A stretch of DNA of 64,000 bases from Oscillospiraceae bacterium (GTDB taxonomy: Bacteria; Bacillota; Clostridia; Oscillospirales; Acutalibacteraceae). Positions within the stretch are counted from its first letter, which is position 1; each line of letters begins with the position of its first letter. The stretch lies in contig JAISJQ010000044.1 of assembly GCA_031261445.1 (NCBI GenBank), positions 1-64,000 on the forward strand, written 5' to 3'. Shown here in pieces: positions 42,443-51,793 of this stretch. The position numbers were made by a program, and so were the translations under genes. The notes under the pieces are model-generated. The model had not been told where the DNA came from and searched no databases. It was given only the letters and a program-made list of their open reading frames with translations.

Positions 42443-43399
42443 TCATCTAAAAAGCCACGAACAGAGCATGTAAATCCCCGGCAGTGTGCCGGCACTGAGC
42501 AGCGTGCTGATAAAAATCACCTGCGCGGCGTAGGCGGAATCGGAGCGGTAGCGGTCGGCGATGACGGACAGACTGGTTTGCGGCGGCATCGCAATTTGTA
42601 GCGCAATCACCGTGAGCATCACGGGCGCGACGCCGCGTTGCGGGATGCCTAAGATCCACAATATCCCCAGAAAAAGCAGCGGCACGAGAACCATTTTGAT
42701 GACGCACAGCGACCAGATTGAGACAGATTTCAGCGCATCCTTGAGTTTTGTGCCCGCCAAAACAGAGCCGATGAACAGCATCGACAGCGGCACGGTGGTC
42801 TCGCCCAAACGTGCCAGCGGCGCGTGCAGAATCTCTGGCAGGGGGAGGCGCAGGGCAAAGAGTGCCAGACCGATGAGGTAGCCCACCGTGTTGGGATTCA
42901 TCAGGTATTTCAGCTCCAGCTTGGCGTCGCCGCCCTGCGCGTGCCGATTGAGGAAATACACGCCCGCGCTCCAGAGCACTAGGTCGTTGGCCATGGAAAA
43001 GAGGATGGCGTAGAACAGGCCGCGTGCCCCCAGCACGGCGGAAATGAGCGGATAGGCCAGAAAGATCACATTGCCGAACGCGCCCAAATATGCGTGAATG
43101 AGCGTGCGTTCTGGCGGCACTTTCAGTCGCTTGCCCACGCGATAGTTGACCGCCAATAGCAGCACAATGGCGCACAGCCCAACGCCCAACACCGTGCCCA
43201 TCTCGCCCAGCGGCACTTGTGTCACGTCTTGGTCAGAGAGCGACACAATCACCAGCGCCGGCAAGCTCACGCTGGTGATGAGTTTGGAGATGCTCTTGCC
43301 CAAATTCGGCACAAGACGCGTTTTTTCGACAACAAAGCCCACGGCGATGGAAATCGCCAGAAACAAAATGGGCGACAAAACCGCCGTGAAACTCTCCAC
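42443..43399 (-). CDS. AEC (auxin efflux carrier) family transporter
   Basis: GTG start after GGAGG. The protein is 318 aa with about ten hydrophobic helices in two inverted halves. Typical phrases: PILFLAISIAVGFVVEKTRLV, KSISKLITSVSLPALVI, GNVIFLAYPLISAVLGARG, and C-terminal PQTSLSVIADRYRSD. Members export organic anions such as malate or amino-acid-like compounds; substrate unknown. The 3' end touches an inverted CAGAGGA array. Confidence 0.9.
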   Translation of the reverse strand: MESFTAVLSPILFLAISIAVGFVVEKTRLVPNLGKSISKLITSVSLPALVIVSLSDQDVTQVPLGEMGTVLGVGLCAIVLLLAVNYRVGKRLKVPPERTLIHAYLGAFGNVIFLAYPLISAVLGARGLFYAILFSMANDLVLWSAGVYFLNRHAQGGDAKLELKYLMNPNTVGYLIGLALFALRLPLPEILHAPLARLGETTVPLSMLFIGSVLAGTKLKDALKSVSIWSLCVIKMVLVPLLFLGILWILGIPQRGVAPVMLTVIALQIAMPPQTSLSVIADRYRSDSAYAAQVIFISTLLSAGTLPGIYMLCSWLFR

Positions 43400-43449
43400 G
43401 CTGCCTCCAAAATTTATGTGCTGGGGTGTGCACTGATTGAATCGCTATT

Positions 43450-43522
43450 GTCTGTAGGGGCGGCAATCCGCCGCCCGTTGATCCCTAAAAGCACGGGCGA
43501 CCGGGACGGTCGCCCCTACATT
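43450..43522. repeat. Opposed GTAGGGG palindromes between alr and the AEC gene
   Basis: TGTAGGGGCGGCAATCCGCC (about 43452) and reversed CACGGGCGACCGGGACGGTCG (about 43492-43522). Confidence 0.85.
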
Positions 43523-43527
43523 AGACG

Positions 43528-44721
43528 TTATGCCCCAATCATGTAGTTGGCCACGCCCACGCGCTGGCCGCCGCGCAGATACACCCGTGGAACGCGCTTG
43601 TTGATGCCGCACAGCAGCTCGTAGGGGATCGCGCCCACGGCCTGCGTCAGGGCAACGGCGGGGAGCGTCTCGTCGCCGTCGTGCCCGAAGACGGTGACGC
43701 GGTCGCCGGGCGCGGCATTGGGCACGGCGGAGATATCCAACACGCACTGATCCATGCACACGCGTCCCAAAATGGGCACGGCCTGCCCGTTCAGTAGCAT
43801 ATGTCCCCGCCCACCAGAGAGCCCGCGAAAGTAGCCGTCGGCATAGCCCACGGGCACGGTGGCCGAGAGCGTGGGGCGATCCGTCACCAGCGTGCTGCCA
43901 TAGCTCACGGGTGCGCCAGCGGGTAACAGCTTGACCTGCGAGAGCACGGTCTTCATCTCCATCACTGGGCGCAGTTCGTCCGCGAGGGGAAAATCGGGCG
44001 TGGGCACGATGCCATAGAGCGCGAGACCGGGGCGGATCAAGTCCATGTGATTCTCTGGATAGAGCAGTGCCCCGGCGGAATTGCAGCAATGGCGCAGCGC
44101 GAACGTCACGCCCCGCGTACGCAGTATTTCCACGCACTGCGTGAACAGCGCGGCTTGCTTTTGCGTGAACGCGCCGCCGTGCGCGGCATCGTCCGCCTGC
44201 GCAAAGTGGGTGAAGATGCCCTCCGCCGCCAGCGCGGGCAGGGCGCAGGTGGTCGCGATGTCATCGAGCACGGGGCTGTCGTGGGCGGCATCCTGATAGA
44301 AAAAGCCCAGCCGGCTCATGCCCGTGTCGACTTTGATGTGCACCCGCACGCGCACGCCGCCGGCCGCCGCGGCGGCATTGAGCGCACGCGCGTTGTCGAG
44401 ATCCAGCACGGCTTGCGTGATGTTGTGTTTCGCCAGCGTGGTGGCATAGTGCGGCGGGGTGTAGCCCAGAATCAGGATGTTGACCTGCGGCGCGGCAGCG
44501 CGCACTTGCAGGGCCTCCTCCAGATTGGAGACGGCGAACCAGCCGCAACCCTCAGCGGCCAGCGCATGGACGCACTGCGTCACGCCGTGGCCGTAGGCGT
44601 CCGCCTTGACCACCGCCATCACGGCGCAGCCCTGTCCCGCCAGCGCACGCAGACGCGCGAAATTGTGCGCCAGCGCGTCCAGATGTATTTCGAGCCACGC
44701 TCGTTGAAAAAAGTTGTCCAA
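43528..44721 (-). CDS. alr: Alanine racemase
   Basis: TTG start 44721 after AAGGTG. The protein is 397 aa. PLP-binding Lys39 in VMAVVKADAYGHGV; family landmarks RHCCNSAGALLYPENHMDLIRPGLALYG and PVSYGSTLVTDRPTLSATVPVGYADGY with the second catalytic Tyr; metal/substrate loop ILGRVCMDQCVLDIS. Supplies D-alanine for peptidoglycan. Own consensus promoter. Confidence 0.96.
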   Translation of the reverse strand: MDNFFQRAWLEIHLDALAHNFARLRALAGQGCAVMAVVKADAYGHGVTQCVHALAAEGCGWFAVSNLEEALQVRAAAPQVNILILGYTPPHYATTLAKHNITQAVLDLDNARALNAAAAAGGVRVRVHIKVDTGMSRLGFFYQDAAHDSPVLDDIATTCALPALAAEGIFTHFAQADDAAHGGAFTQKQAALFTQCVEILRTRGVTFALRHCCNSAGALLYPENHMDLIRPGLALYGIVPTPDFPLADELRPVMEMKTVLSQVKLLPAGAPVSYGSTLVTDRPTLSATVPVGYADGYFRGLSGGRGHMLLNGQAVPILGRVCMDQCVLDISAVPNAAPGDRVTVFGHDGDETLPAVALTQAVGAIPYELLCGINKRVPRVYLRGGQRVGVANYMIGA

Positions 44722-44750
44722 TGGTGCACCTTGTTGTTGGGATTTCTATA

Positions 44751-44779
44751 AGTATAGTATTGTCTAAGTCGCTTGTCAA
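44751..44779 (-). promoter_or_regulatory. alr promoter
   Basis: TTGACA (44779-44774), 17 bp, TATACT (44756-44751), minus strand, starting 4 bp after the upstream gene's stop. Confidence 0.8.
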
Positions 44780-44782
44780 GAA

Positions 44783-45196
44783 CTACAGCGCCAATACCAC
44801 CGTGCCCACGGTGATGAGAATGCCGCCGACGATGGATTTCCAGTCCGCTTTTTCGCCCAGAAACGCAAACGCCAGCAGCATGGAGAGTACCACAGAGAGT
44901 TTGTCGATGGGCACCACGCGGGAGGCCTCGCCCAGTTGGAGCGCTTTGTAGAAAAACAGCCACGACAGCCCCGTTGCTAGGCCAGAGAGAAGCAGGAAAA
45001 GCCAGCTCTTCTGGGCGATGTTCGCGATACCCGTCTGCTTGCCCGTGAGGAAAACGATGCCCCAAGCCATTATTAGCACCACCACAGTGCGCAGGGCGGT
45101 GGCCAGCGTAGAGTCCACGCCGTCCAGCCCGGCCTTGGCCAAGATGGAGGTCAGCGCGGCGAACACCGCCGAGAGTATGGCATAGAGTAGCCACAT
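44783..45196 (-). CDS. Half-size EamA/DMT-family membrane protein
   Basis: Start ATG 45196 after GGAGG. The protein is 137 aa with one EamA domain of five helices (MWLLYAILSAVFAALTSILAK...SVVLSMLLAFAFLGEKADWK...GGILITVGTVVLAL). Full DMT exporters have two such domains; this size works as a dimer (YnfA/EmrE-like principle, here the EamA type). Substrate unknown. Confidence 0.88.
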   Translation of the reverse strand: MWLLYAILSAVFAALTSILAKAGLDGVDSTLATALRTVVVLIMAWGIVFLTGKQTGIANIAQKSWLFLLLSGLATGLSWLFFYKALQLGEASRVVPIDKLSVVLSMLLAFAFLGEKADWKSIVGGILITVGTVVLAL

Positions 45197-45239
45197 GGGA
45201 AAGCCTCCAGCTTTTTGGTGAAAGGGTTCATGATTTTCA

Positions 45240-45325
45240 TCCGTAGGGGCGGCAACCTGCTGCCCGTTGATTCCCACAGACGCTACATTTTACACAGCGG
45301 GCGATCGCAACTCGCCCCTACAGTG
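45240..45325. repeat. Opposed GTAGGGG palindromes
   Basis: CGTAGGGGCGGCAACCTGCTGCCCGTTG (about 45241) and reversed CAGCGGGCGATCGCAACTCGCC (about 45296-45322). Confidence 0.8.
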
Positions 45326-45330
45326 GGGCA

Positions 45331-46359
45331 CTAAAGTTCAAACGTCTGTTGCCCGGGCGGCTCTAACCCCAAATGCCGATAGCCCGCCGCCGAGACGCAG
45401 CGTCCGCGCGGGGTGCGCTTGAGGTAGCCCAGCTGCATCAGGTACGGCTCGTACACGTCCTCAATGGTCACGCTCTCTTCGCCGATGACCGCCGAGATGG
45501 TCTCGAGCCCCACAGGGCCGCCGCCGTAGTTCTCAATCATGCTGCGCAGGAGCAGACGGTCGACGTTGTCCAGCCCCATACTGTCGATTTCTAGCCGCGT
45601 CAGGGCATTGTTCGCGCCCTCGCGTGAGATTTCGCGCTCGCCCATGACCTGCGCGAAGTCGCGCACACGGCGCAGCAGACGGTTGGCGATGCGCGGTGTG
45701 CCACGACTGCGCTGGGCGATTTCGTGCGCCCCGTCGGCACTCACGGCAATGCCCAAAATCCCCGCCGAACGCACGACAATTTGCGCCAGCTCCTTGGGAC
45801 TATACAGCTCTAAGCGCAAAATCACCCCAAAGCGATCGCGCAACGGCGCGGAGAGCTGCCCCGCGCGGGTCGTCGCGCCCACGAGCGTAAAGTGCGGCAA
45901 ATCCAGCCGAATGCTGCGGGCGCTGGGTCCTTTGCCGATGATGATGTCCAGCGCACCGTCCTCCATGGCGGGGTAGAGAATCTCCTCCACGGAGCGTTCC
46001 AGCCGGTGGATTTCGTCGATGAACAGCACATCGCCTTCGCTCAGGTTGGTCAGCAGCGCCGCCAAATCGCCCTGTTTTTCAATGGCAGGGCCGGAGGTGA
46101 CGCGAAAGTGCACGCCCATTTCGTTGGCGACAATGCCCGCCAGCGTCGTCTTGCCCAAGCCCGGCGGGCCATACAGCAACACATGGTCGAGCGATTCGCC
46201 GCGCTGCTTGGCCGCCTCAATATACACGGCCAGATTGTCCTTGACCTTGCCCTGCCCAATGTATTCCCCGAACGCGCGGGGGCGCAGGCTCAGTTCCGTG
46301 GTCTCGTCGGCGGCGGTGTATTCGGGCGCAACGATACGGTTTTCAAAATCGGGTTCCAT
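45331..46359 (-). CDS. ruvB: Holliday junction branch-migration helicase RuvB
   Basis: Start ATG 46359 after GAGGAG; the longer call reads through the promoter. The protein is 342 aa. Walker [22 protein letters not shown], Walker [25 protein letters not shown], sensor [20 protein letters not shown], arginine region [19 protein letters not shown], and winged-helix C-terminus. ruvA is not adjacent, unlike in many bacteria. Confidence 0.97.
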   Translation of the reverse strand: MEPDFENRIVAPEYTAADETTELSLRPRAFGEYIGQGKVKDNLAVYIEAAKQRGESLDHVLLYGPPGLGKTTLAGIVANEMGVHFRVTSGPAIEKQGDLAALLTNLSEGDVLFIDEIHRLERSVEEILYPAMEDGALDIIIGKGPSARSIRLDLPHFTLVGATTRAGQLSAPLRDRFGVILRLELYSPKELAQIVVRSAGILGIAVSADGAHEIAQRSRGTPRIANRLLRRVRDFAQVMGEREISREGANNALTRLEIDSMGLDNVDRLLLRSMIENYGGGPVGLETISAVIGEESVTIEDVYEPYLMQLGYLKRTPRGRCVSAAGYRHLGLEPPGQQTFEL

Positions 46360-46417
46360 TCGGACTCCTCTGTGCCACATTTTGCGGCGTTTTTGCGCAC
46401 GACTCGCGCAGGTCTTA

Positions 46418-46446
46418 ATTATACCATTTTTGGCGTGGTGCGTCAA
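46418..46446 (-). promoter_or_regulatory. ruvB promoter
   Basis: TTGACG (46446-46441), 17 bp, TATAAT (46423-46418) with TGG before it, minus strand. Confidence 0.8.
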
Positions 46447-46448
46447 AT

Positions 46449-46537
46449 GAGAGGGCAGAGGTCAGAGGGCAGAAGACAGAGGGCAGAGACGCGCCCAAAT
46501 AATCTGTCCTCTGTCTTCTGATTTCCGTCCTCTGAAA
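46449..46537. repeat. CAGAGGG array with inverted half
   Basis: AGAGGGCAGAGGTCAGAGGG and CAGAAGACAGAGGGCAGAG, core ACGCGCCCAAAT, then TCTGTCCTCTGTCTTCTG: a clear imperfect palindrome. Confidence 0.85.
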
Positions 46538-46546
46538 AAGCGAGAC

Positions 46547-46575
46547 TTGTAATCTTTCGGCGTTTATGCTATAAT
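46547..46575 (+). promoter_or_regulatory. Promoter of the deoxysugar operon
   Basis: TTGTAA (46547-46552), 17 bp, TATAAT (46570-46575) with TGC before it. No other promoter was seen before 56.3 kb. Confidence 0.75.
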
Positions 46576-46646
46576 GGTGTCGCAGTTGGGTCTAATCCAA
46601 AAATAGGCGCAGGTTCTTTGTTTGCGCTTATGAGGCGGAGGGTCAT

Positions 46647-48590
46647 ATGACCAAGAAAAATATATATTTAGCACAGGTGGATACGTTGCGAAAATTGCCA
46701 ACGCATTACACTGTGTATTTGCCCTATGCCGTTGGCACGCTGTGGGCTTATGCCAAGCAGTCTGCAGACGTGTCCGAAAACTATCAATTGGCCGAAATGC
46801 TCTTTATGCGCGACCCCGTCGAGGACGTTGTCGCCCGGATGGACAACCCATTTTTGGTCGGCTTTTCGTGCTATATCTGGAGCACAGAATACAACAAAGC
46901 GCTGGCGCAGGCCGTGAAAAAAGCGTTTCCAGACTGCTATATCCTCTTTGGCGGACACAACGTGCCCGCCGACGGCGTGATGCTCGATGAGCTGCCGTAT
47001 GTGGACTTTTTGATGCACGATGAAGGCGAAATTCCGTTCCAAGCCCTGCTGATAGAGCTAGCCAAAGAAACCCCCGATTGGCGCAATGTCCCGGCCATTT
47101 CGTTCCGCACCGCCGAGGGCACGCAGACCAATCCGACCGCGGTGGCCGATTCTGTGGAAGATTTTCCTTCGCCCTACCTTGAGGGTCTGTTTGACGCAAT
47201 CGTCGAGCGCTATCCCCATATCCAGTGGAGCACCGTTTGGGAGACCAACCGCGGCTGTCCCCACCACTGCGCCTATTGCGATTGGGGCGAAAAAAAGTCC
47301 CGCGTGCGCCCGTTTTCCATGGAGCGCCTGCTCGCCGAAATCGAGTGGATCAGCACGCACAACGTGGGCTTTGTGTATGGCGCGGACGCCAACTTTGGGA
47401 TTCTCCCGCGCGATGAGGGCTTGCTCGATGCGCTGGCAGAGGCCAAAAGCCGCACGGGTCTGCCGCGCCTGTTTGACGTGAACACCACCAAAATCTTCAA
47501 CGACCAAACCTTCCGCATCACCGAAAAGCTCAACGCCAGCGGCCTAGACCAAACCGGCGCGAGCTTTTCGGCGCAGAGCTTGTCGCCCGTGGTGCTGAAA
47601 AACATTGGTCGCGTGAACATTGACGAAGAGAAAGTGCGCCAGTGGCTGGCGCGTTGCCGCAAGGCGGGCTACCGCACCCATACGGATCTCATCATCGGCC
47701 TGCCGGGCGAAACGCTGCAGAGCTATTGCGCGGGTGTGGAGAAAATGTTCACGCTCGGGCAGCACGAGGGCATCCGCTATTTCCCCTGCAATCTGCTCGT
47801 CAACGCCCCCATGGCCGACCCCGCCTACCGCGAAAAACACGGCATCCACACCATCCGCACCATCTTCCGTCTGACCATGGAGGCCGCGCCCGACCCCATC
47901 GATGAATTCATTGATGTTGTCGATGCCACCGCCACCATGCCGTACCCCGACAGTTTCACCGCCATCTACTTCATGCAATTGGTGCACGGCGCACACTGCT
48001 TTGGCTTGTTGCGCTTTATCGCGATGTTGCTCCATACGGAAGGCATCGTCTCCTACGCAGACTTCTACCTACATCTGCTGGATTTTTGCAGTGCGCATGA
48101 AGACACGCTCATCGGTCAGACGGTAGGTCATATGTGCCAAAACTTTTTCGACATGGCGCATGGAAAAGAGACGCAGCCGCTGCAGATAGAGGGTTTCAGC
48201 TATGGGCGCATGGGGCATGACCAATATTTCGTCGCCCGTGCCTTGCTCGATCCTGAGCGTTTCTATGCGGACGTGGACGCGTTTTTGCAGCAGTTTTCTA
48301 TTGCGCCAGAGCTGCGCGAGCAGTTGCTAAAGTACCAGCGCGAGAGCCTCCTCATGCCGGGCGGAACGGAAAAAACACGGGCGTTCGACTACGATTTCCC
48401 GGCGTACTTCCACGCAATCTACGAAGGCACGCCGATCCCGCTGGTCAAACGACCTGTGCGCTTGCGCTTTCGCTTTGAGGAGGGCACAACCGATGCCGAC
48501 CTTGTGAGCCCGCAAAAGTACTTTCACGCCATCGTGCAACTGGGGCGGTTCACCAGCAAGGCATTCTACAAAATCGAAGAGCAGTCTTAA
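46647..48590 (+). CDS. B12-binding-type radical SAM protein
   Basis: A 647-aa protein after GGCGGAGGG. The N-terminal ~170 residues resemble the cobalamin-binding fold of class B radical SAM enzymes (FLVGFSCYIWSTEYN, LFGGHNVPADG, HDEGEIPFQALL). The radical SAM core has the 4Fe-4S motif CPHHCAYCDWGEKK (C~205, 209, 212), VYGADANFGILPRDEG, and HTDLIIGLPGETLQSY. It opens an operon with CDP-deoxysugar genes, 33 bp before ddhA, so methylation or rearrangement of a sugar or its carrier is plausible. The reaction is not known. Confidence 0.85.
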   Translation: MTKKNIYLAQVDTLRKLPTHYTVYLPYAVGTLWAYAKQSADVSENYQLAEMLFMRDPVEDVVARMDNPFLVGFSCYIWSTEYNKALAQAVKKAFPDCYILFGGHNVPADGVMLDELPYVDFLMHDEGEIPFQALLIELAKETPDWRNVPAISFRTAEGTQTNPTAVADSVEDFPSPYLEGLFDAIVERYPHIQWSTVWETNRGCPHHCAYCDWGEKKSRVRPFSMERLLAEIEWISTHNVGFVYGADANFGILPRDEGLLDALAEAKSRTGLPRLFDVNTTKIFNDQTFRITEKLNASGLDQTGASFSAQSLSPVVLKNIGRVNIDEEKVRQWLARCRKAGYRTHTDLIIGLPGETLQSYCAGVEKMFTLGQHEGIRYFPCNLLVNAPMADPAYREKHGIHTIRTIFRLTMEAAPDPIDEFIDVVDATATMPYPDSFTAIYFMQLVHGAHCFGLLRFIAMLLHTEGIVSYADFYLHLLDFCSAHEDTLIGQTVGHMCQNFFDMAHGKETQPLQIEGFSYGRMGHDQYFVARALLDPERFYADVDAFLQQFSIAPELREQLLKYQRESLLMPGGTEKTRAFDYDFPAYFHAIYEGTPIPLVKRPVRLRFRFEEGTTDADLVSPQKYFHAIVQLGRFTSKAFYKIEEQS

Positions 48591-48623
48591 GCCTGCGGGC
48601 ACTACGAAAGAAGGGGGCGTTGG

Positions 48624-49328
48624 ATGAAAGCGGTACTTCTGGCGGGCGGCTATGGCAGACGCATGGCGGACGCGTATCCCGCCGTCCCCAAGCCCATGAT
48701 CGCCATCGGTGGGCGACCGTTGCTGTGGCATATCATGCAGATTTACGCGCACTACGGCGTGCAGGATTTCATCGTCTGCGCGGGCTTTGGGCAACAGGTG
48801 ATCCACGACTATTTTTCGCCCGGTGTATTGCCCGGTTGCCATGTGACGGTCGCCGACACGGGGCTGGACACCACAACGGCGGGGCGCATTTTGCGCGTGC
48901 GTGAGTTATTGGCGGACGCGCCGTTTTTCCTCACCTACGGCGATGGCGTGGCGGACATCAACATACAGGCACTGCTGGATTTTCACCAAAAACAGCAAAA
49001 GGCGGCCACCATCACCGTTGTGCTCGAAACGCCGCATTTTGGCGCGGTGGAGCTGGGCGAAACGGGGCTTGTCACCGCGTTCCGCGAAAAAAATCCGCTC
49101 GACAGCCGCCGCATCAATGGCGGTTTTATGGTCTTTGAACCGGCGATTTTTGACTACCTCACGCCCGAAGCCGCCCTAGAGTGCGCCCCCATGACAAGCC
49201 TTGTGCAGGTCGAACAGTTGGCGGGCTATGCCCACGACGGCTTTTGGCAGTGCATGGATACGCCGCAGGACAAGCAGCTGCTCGAAGAGCTGTGGAACGG
49301 CGGAAACGCGCCATGGAAAGTCTGGTGA
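48624..49328 (+). CDS. ddhA: Glucose-1-phosphate cytidylyltransferase
   Basis: A 234-aa nucleotidyltransferase, ATG after AAGGGGGC. VLLAGGYGRRMADAYPAVPKPMIAIG is the nucleotide-binding signature (the usual GTR is GRR). FLTYGDGVADI is the metal site, RINGGFMVFEPAIFDYL is typical of RfbF/DdhA, and GFWQCMDTPQDKQLLEELW...APWKVW closes the family pattern. It forms CDP-glucose from CTP and glucose-1-P, the first step to CDP-3,6-dideoxyhexoses. The gene ends 3 bp before ddhB. Confidence 0.93.
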   Translation: MKAVLLAGGYGRRMADAYPAVPKPMIAIGGRPLLWHIMQIYAHYGVQDFIVCAGFGQQVIHDYFSPGVLPGCHVTVADTGLDTTTAGRILRVRELLADAPFFLTYGDGVADINIQALLDFHQKQQKAATITVVLETPHFGAVELGETGLVTAFREKNPLDSRRINGGFMVFEPAIFDYLTPEAALECAPMTSLVQVEQLAGYAHDGFWQCMDTPQDKQLLEELWNGGNAPWKVW

Positions 49329-49331
49329 AGA

Positions 49332-50408
49332 ATGCAAACACTACAGGAATTCTATCAAGGGCGGCGCGTTTTTGTGACCGGGCACACCGGCTTTAAGGGC
49401 GCGTGGCTCTCGCAAATGCTCCGCTTGTTCGGAGCGGAAGTGACGGGCTATGCCCTCGCGCCGCCCACCGATCCTTCGCTCTACCAGCTACTGGATTTAG
49501 CGCACGAAATGACCAGCGTCATCGGCGATGTGCGCGATTTTTCTGCGCTGAAAGCGGCATTTGACAAAGCCCAGCCAGAGATCGTCTTGCATCTGGCGGC
49601 GCAACCCATCGTGCTCACGGGCTACAGCGACCCGCGCGGGACATACGACACCAACGTCATGGGCACGGTCAATCTGCTGGAATGCGTGCGGGGCGCGGCG
49701 AGCGTGCGCAGTGTCGTCAACGTCACCACCGACAAAGTCTATCGCCGCCACGAAAAGGCGCAGGAATACCACGAAGAGGACGTGCTCAATGGTTTTGACC
49801 CCTATTCCAACTCCAAAAGCTGTTCGGAACTGGTGACCAGTTGTTACGTCAACAGCTTCTTTGCGGCGGGGCAGCCGCCCGTGTCCACCATGCGTGCGGC
49901 CAACGTCATCGGCGGCGGGGACTTTGCCGCCAACCGCATCATCCCCGACTGCGTGCGTGCTAAGCGCACGCAAAAACCGCTGGTGCTGCGCAATCCCCAC
50001 GCCGTGCGCCCCTATCAATATGTGCTTGAGCCGTTGGTGGCGTATCTGCTGCTGGCCATGCGCCAGTGTGAAGAGCCGGCCCTGGCGGGCGCATACAACA
50101 TTGGGCCGGGCGCGGAGGGTTGCGTGCGCACGGAGGAGATTGTGCGCTTGTTCCAACAAGCCACCACCGCGCCAGAGACCATCGCCCAGCCCAACGCGGC
50201 CGCGCCTTATGAATCCGACTTTTTGTCGCTGGACTGCGCCAAAGCACGCGAAAAACTGCATTGGCAGCCCACCCTGTCCGTTGCCCAAGCGGTGGCGTTG
50301 ACCGCCCAGTGGGTAGATGCGTGGCTGGGCGGCGAAGACCTCAAAGCGTTTTCGCGGGCGCAAATCGCGTTTTTCTTGCAGGAATGGGCAAAACAAGGAT
50401 GTGCGTGA
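49332..50408 (+). CDS. ddhB: CDP-glucose 4,6-dehydratase
   Basis: A 358-aa short-chain dehydrogenase. NAD motif VFVTGHTGFKGAWLSQML, HLAAQPIVLTGY, TTDKVY, and the catalytic Tyr/Lys in DPYSNSKSCSELV, then DFAANRIIPDCVRA. This is the RfbG/DdhB pattern. It makes CDP-4-dehydro-6-deoxyglucose. No binding site is obvious 3 bp after ddhA, so translation is probably coupled. Confidence 0.94.
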   Translation: MQTLQEFYQGRRVFVTGHTGFKGAWLSQMLRLFGAEVTGYALAPPTDPSLYQLLDLAHEMTSVIGDVRDFSALKAAFDKAQPEIVLHLAAQPIVLTGYSDPRGTYDTNVMGTVNLLECVRGAASVRSVVNVTTDKVYRRHEKAQEYHEEDVLNGFDPYSNSKSCSELVTSCYVNSFFAAGQPPVSTMRAANVIGGGDFAANRIIPDCVRAKRTQKPLVLRNPHAVRPYQYVLEPLVAYLLLAMRQCEEPALAGAYNIGPGAEGCVRTEEIVRLFQQATTAPETIAQPNAAAPYESDFLSLDCAKAREKLHWQPTLSVAQAVALTAQWVDAWLGGEDLKAFSRAQIAFFLQEWAKQGCA

Positions 50409-50455
50409 ATGCGCCTTTCGGATGCCGGCGATATATAGAGGATTGAGGGAAACGA

Positions 50456-51793
50456 ATGCAGACACAAGCCCAGGCACGGGCAGAGATTTTGGCGCAGGTG
50501 CGCCGTTATTGCGATACCTACCACGCGCCGAGCGCGTATACCCCCGGGGCGCGCATCGAATACGCCAAGCGCGTGTACGACGGCGACGAAATGACGGCGC
50601 TGGTGGATGTCGCGCTGGATTTCGTCCTGACGGCCGATCGCTATGCCGCGCAGTTTGAAGCGGACTTGGCGGCGTACTTAGGTGTGCGGCACTGCCTGCT
50701 GGTCAATTCCGGCTCTAGCGCCAATCTGCTGGCGTTCAGTGCGCTCACGTCCCCCTTGTTGGGCGACGCCGCTGTGCGTCCGGGCGATGAGGTGCTCACC
50801 GTCGCCGCCAGCTTCCCCACCACCATCGCGCCCATTGTCCAGTTCGGCGCAGTACCCGTCTTTGTGGATGTCACCCTCCCGCAGTATAACATCGATGTCG
50901 CCCAGTTGGAGACGGCGTATTCCCCTCGCATGAAAGCGGTGTTTTTGGCGCATACTTTGGGCAATCCCTTCAACATTGCGGCGGTCAAGGCGTTTTGTGC
51001 GGCGCATAAGCTCTGGCTGATTGAGGACAACTGCGATGCGTTGGGCGCGGAGTATACCTTGGACGGAACAACAGCCCGCACGGGCACGTTTGGCGATATC
51101 GGCACGTCCAGCTTCTATCCGCCGCACCACATGACCACGGGAGAGGGCGGCGCGGTCTACACAAACCACGACCAGCTGGCGCAGATTCTGCGCTCCCTGC
51201 GCGATTGGGGACGCGGCTGCGTCTGTCCCGCCGGGCAAGACGACCTCTGCGGGGCGCGGTTCGATGGCCAATTCGGCACGCTGCCGCCGGGCTATGACCA
51301 CAAATATGTCTACACCCACTTGGGCTACAACCTCAAGGCCACGGAGATGCAGGCCGCCATCGGTTGCGCACAGCTGAAAAAGCTTCCGGACTTCATCGCC
51401 CAGCGCCGAGCCAACTTTGCGCTTTTGCACGAACGGCTAATGCCCTTGCAGGATTTCCTCATTTTGCCTGTCGCCACCGAAAACGCCCAGCCCAGCTGGT
51501 TTGGCTATCCCATCACCTGCCGCGCACCTATCAGCCGAAACGCCCTTGTGCGTGCGCTCGAAGCGCAGGACATCCAAACGCGGATGCTGTTTTCGGGGAA
51601 CATTGTGCGCCACCCCTGTTTTGCGGCGCTCTCGCCCGACGCATACCGCATAGTCGGCGACCTGACGAACAGCGACCGCGTCACCGAGAGCACCTTCTGG
51701 GTGGGTGTCTCCCCAGCACTGACCCCGCCGCATCTGGCGGCCATGGCGGACGCGATTGTCCGCGCAATTGGGGGCGGAGGTTGTAACGCGTGA
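50456..51793 (+). CDS. ddhC: CDP-4-dehydro-6-deoxyglucose 3-dehydrase (E1)
   Basis: A 445-aa PMP-dependent, iron-sulfur 3-dehydratase (RfbH/DdhC). The PLP-lysine of aminotransferases is replaced by His in YPPHHMTTGEGGAVYT (~224), the hallmark of E1. A C-x-C-x7-C cluster motif (CVCPAGQDDLC) with an upstream Cys in EDNCDALGAEY fits its [2Fe-2S] site. YDHKYVYTHLGYNLKATEMQAAIG is conserved in the family. It removes the C3 hydroxyl. No E3 reductase (ddhD) is in the operon, so a cellular reductase must serve. GTGA overlap with the next gene. Confidence 0.94.
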   Translation: MQTQAQARAEILAQVRRYCDTYHAPSAYTPGARIEYAKRVYDGDEMTALVDVALDFVLTADRYAAQFEADLAAYLGVRHCLLVNSGSSANLLAFSALTSPLLGDAAVRPGDEVLTVAASFPTTIAPIVQFGAVPVFVDVTLPQYNIDVAQLETAYSPRMKAVFLAHTLGNPFNIAAVKAFCAAHKLWLIEDNCDALGAEYTLDGTTARTGTFGDIGTSSFYPPHHMTTGEGGAVYTNHDQLAQILRSLRDWGRGCVCPAGQDDLCGARFDGQFGTLPPGYDHKYVYTHLGYNLKATEMQAAIGCAQLKKLPDFIAQRRANFALLHERLMPLQDFLILPVATENAQPSWFGYPITCRAPISRNALVRALEAQDIQTRMLFSGNIVRHPCFAALSPDAYRIVGDLTNSDRVTESTFWVGVSPALTPPHLAAMADAIVRAIGGGGCNA

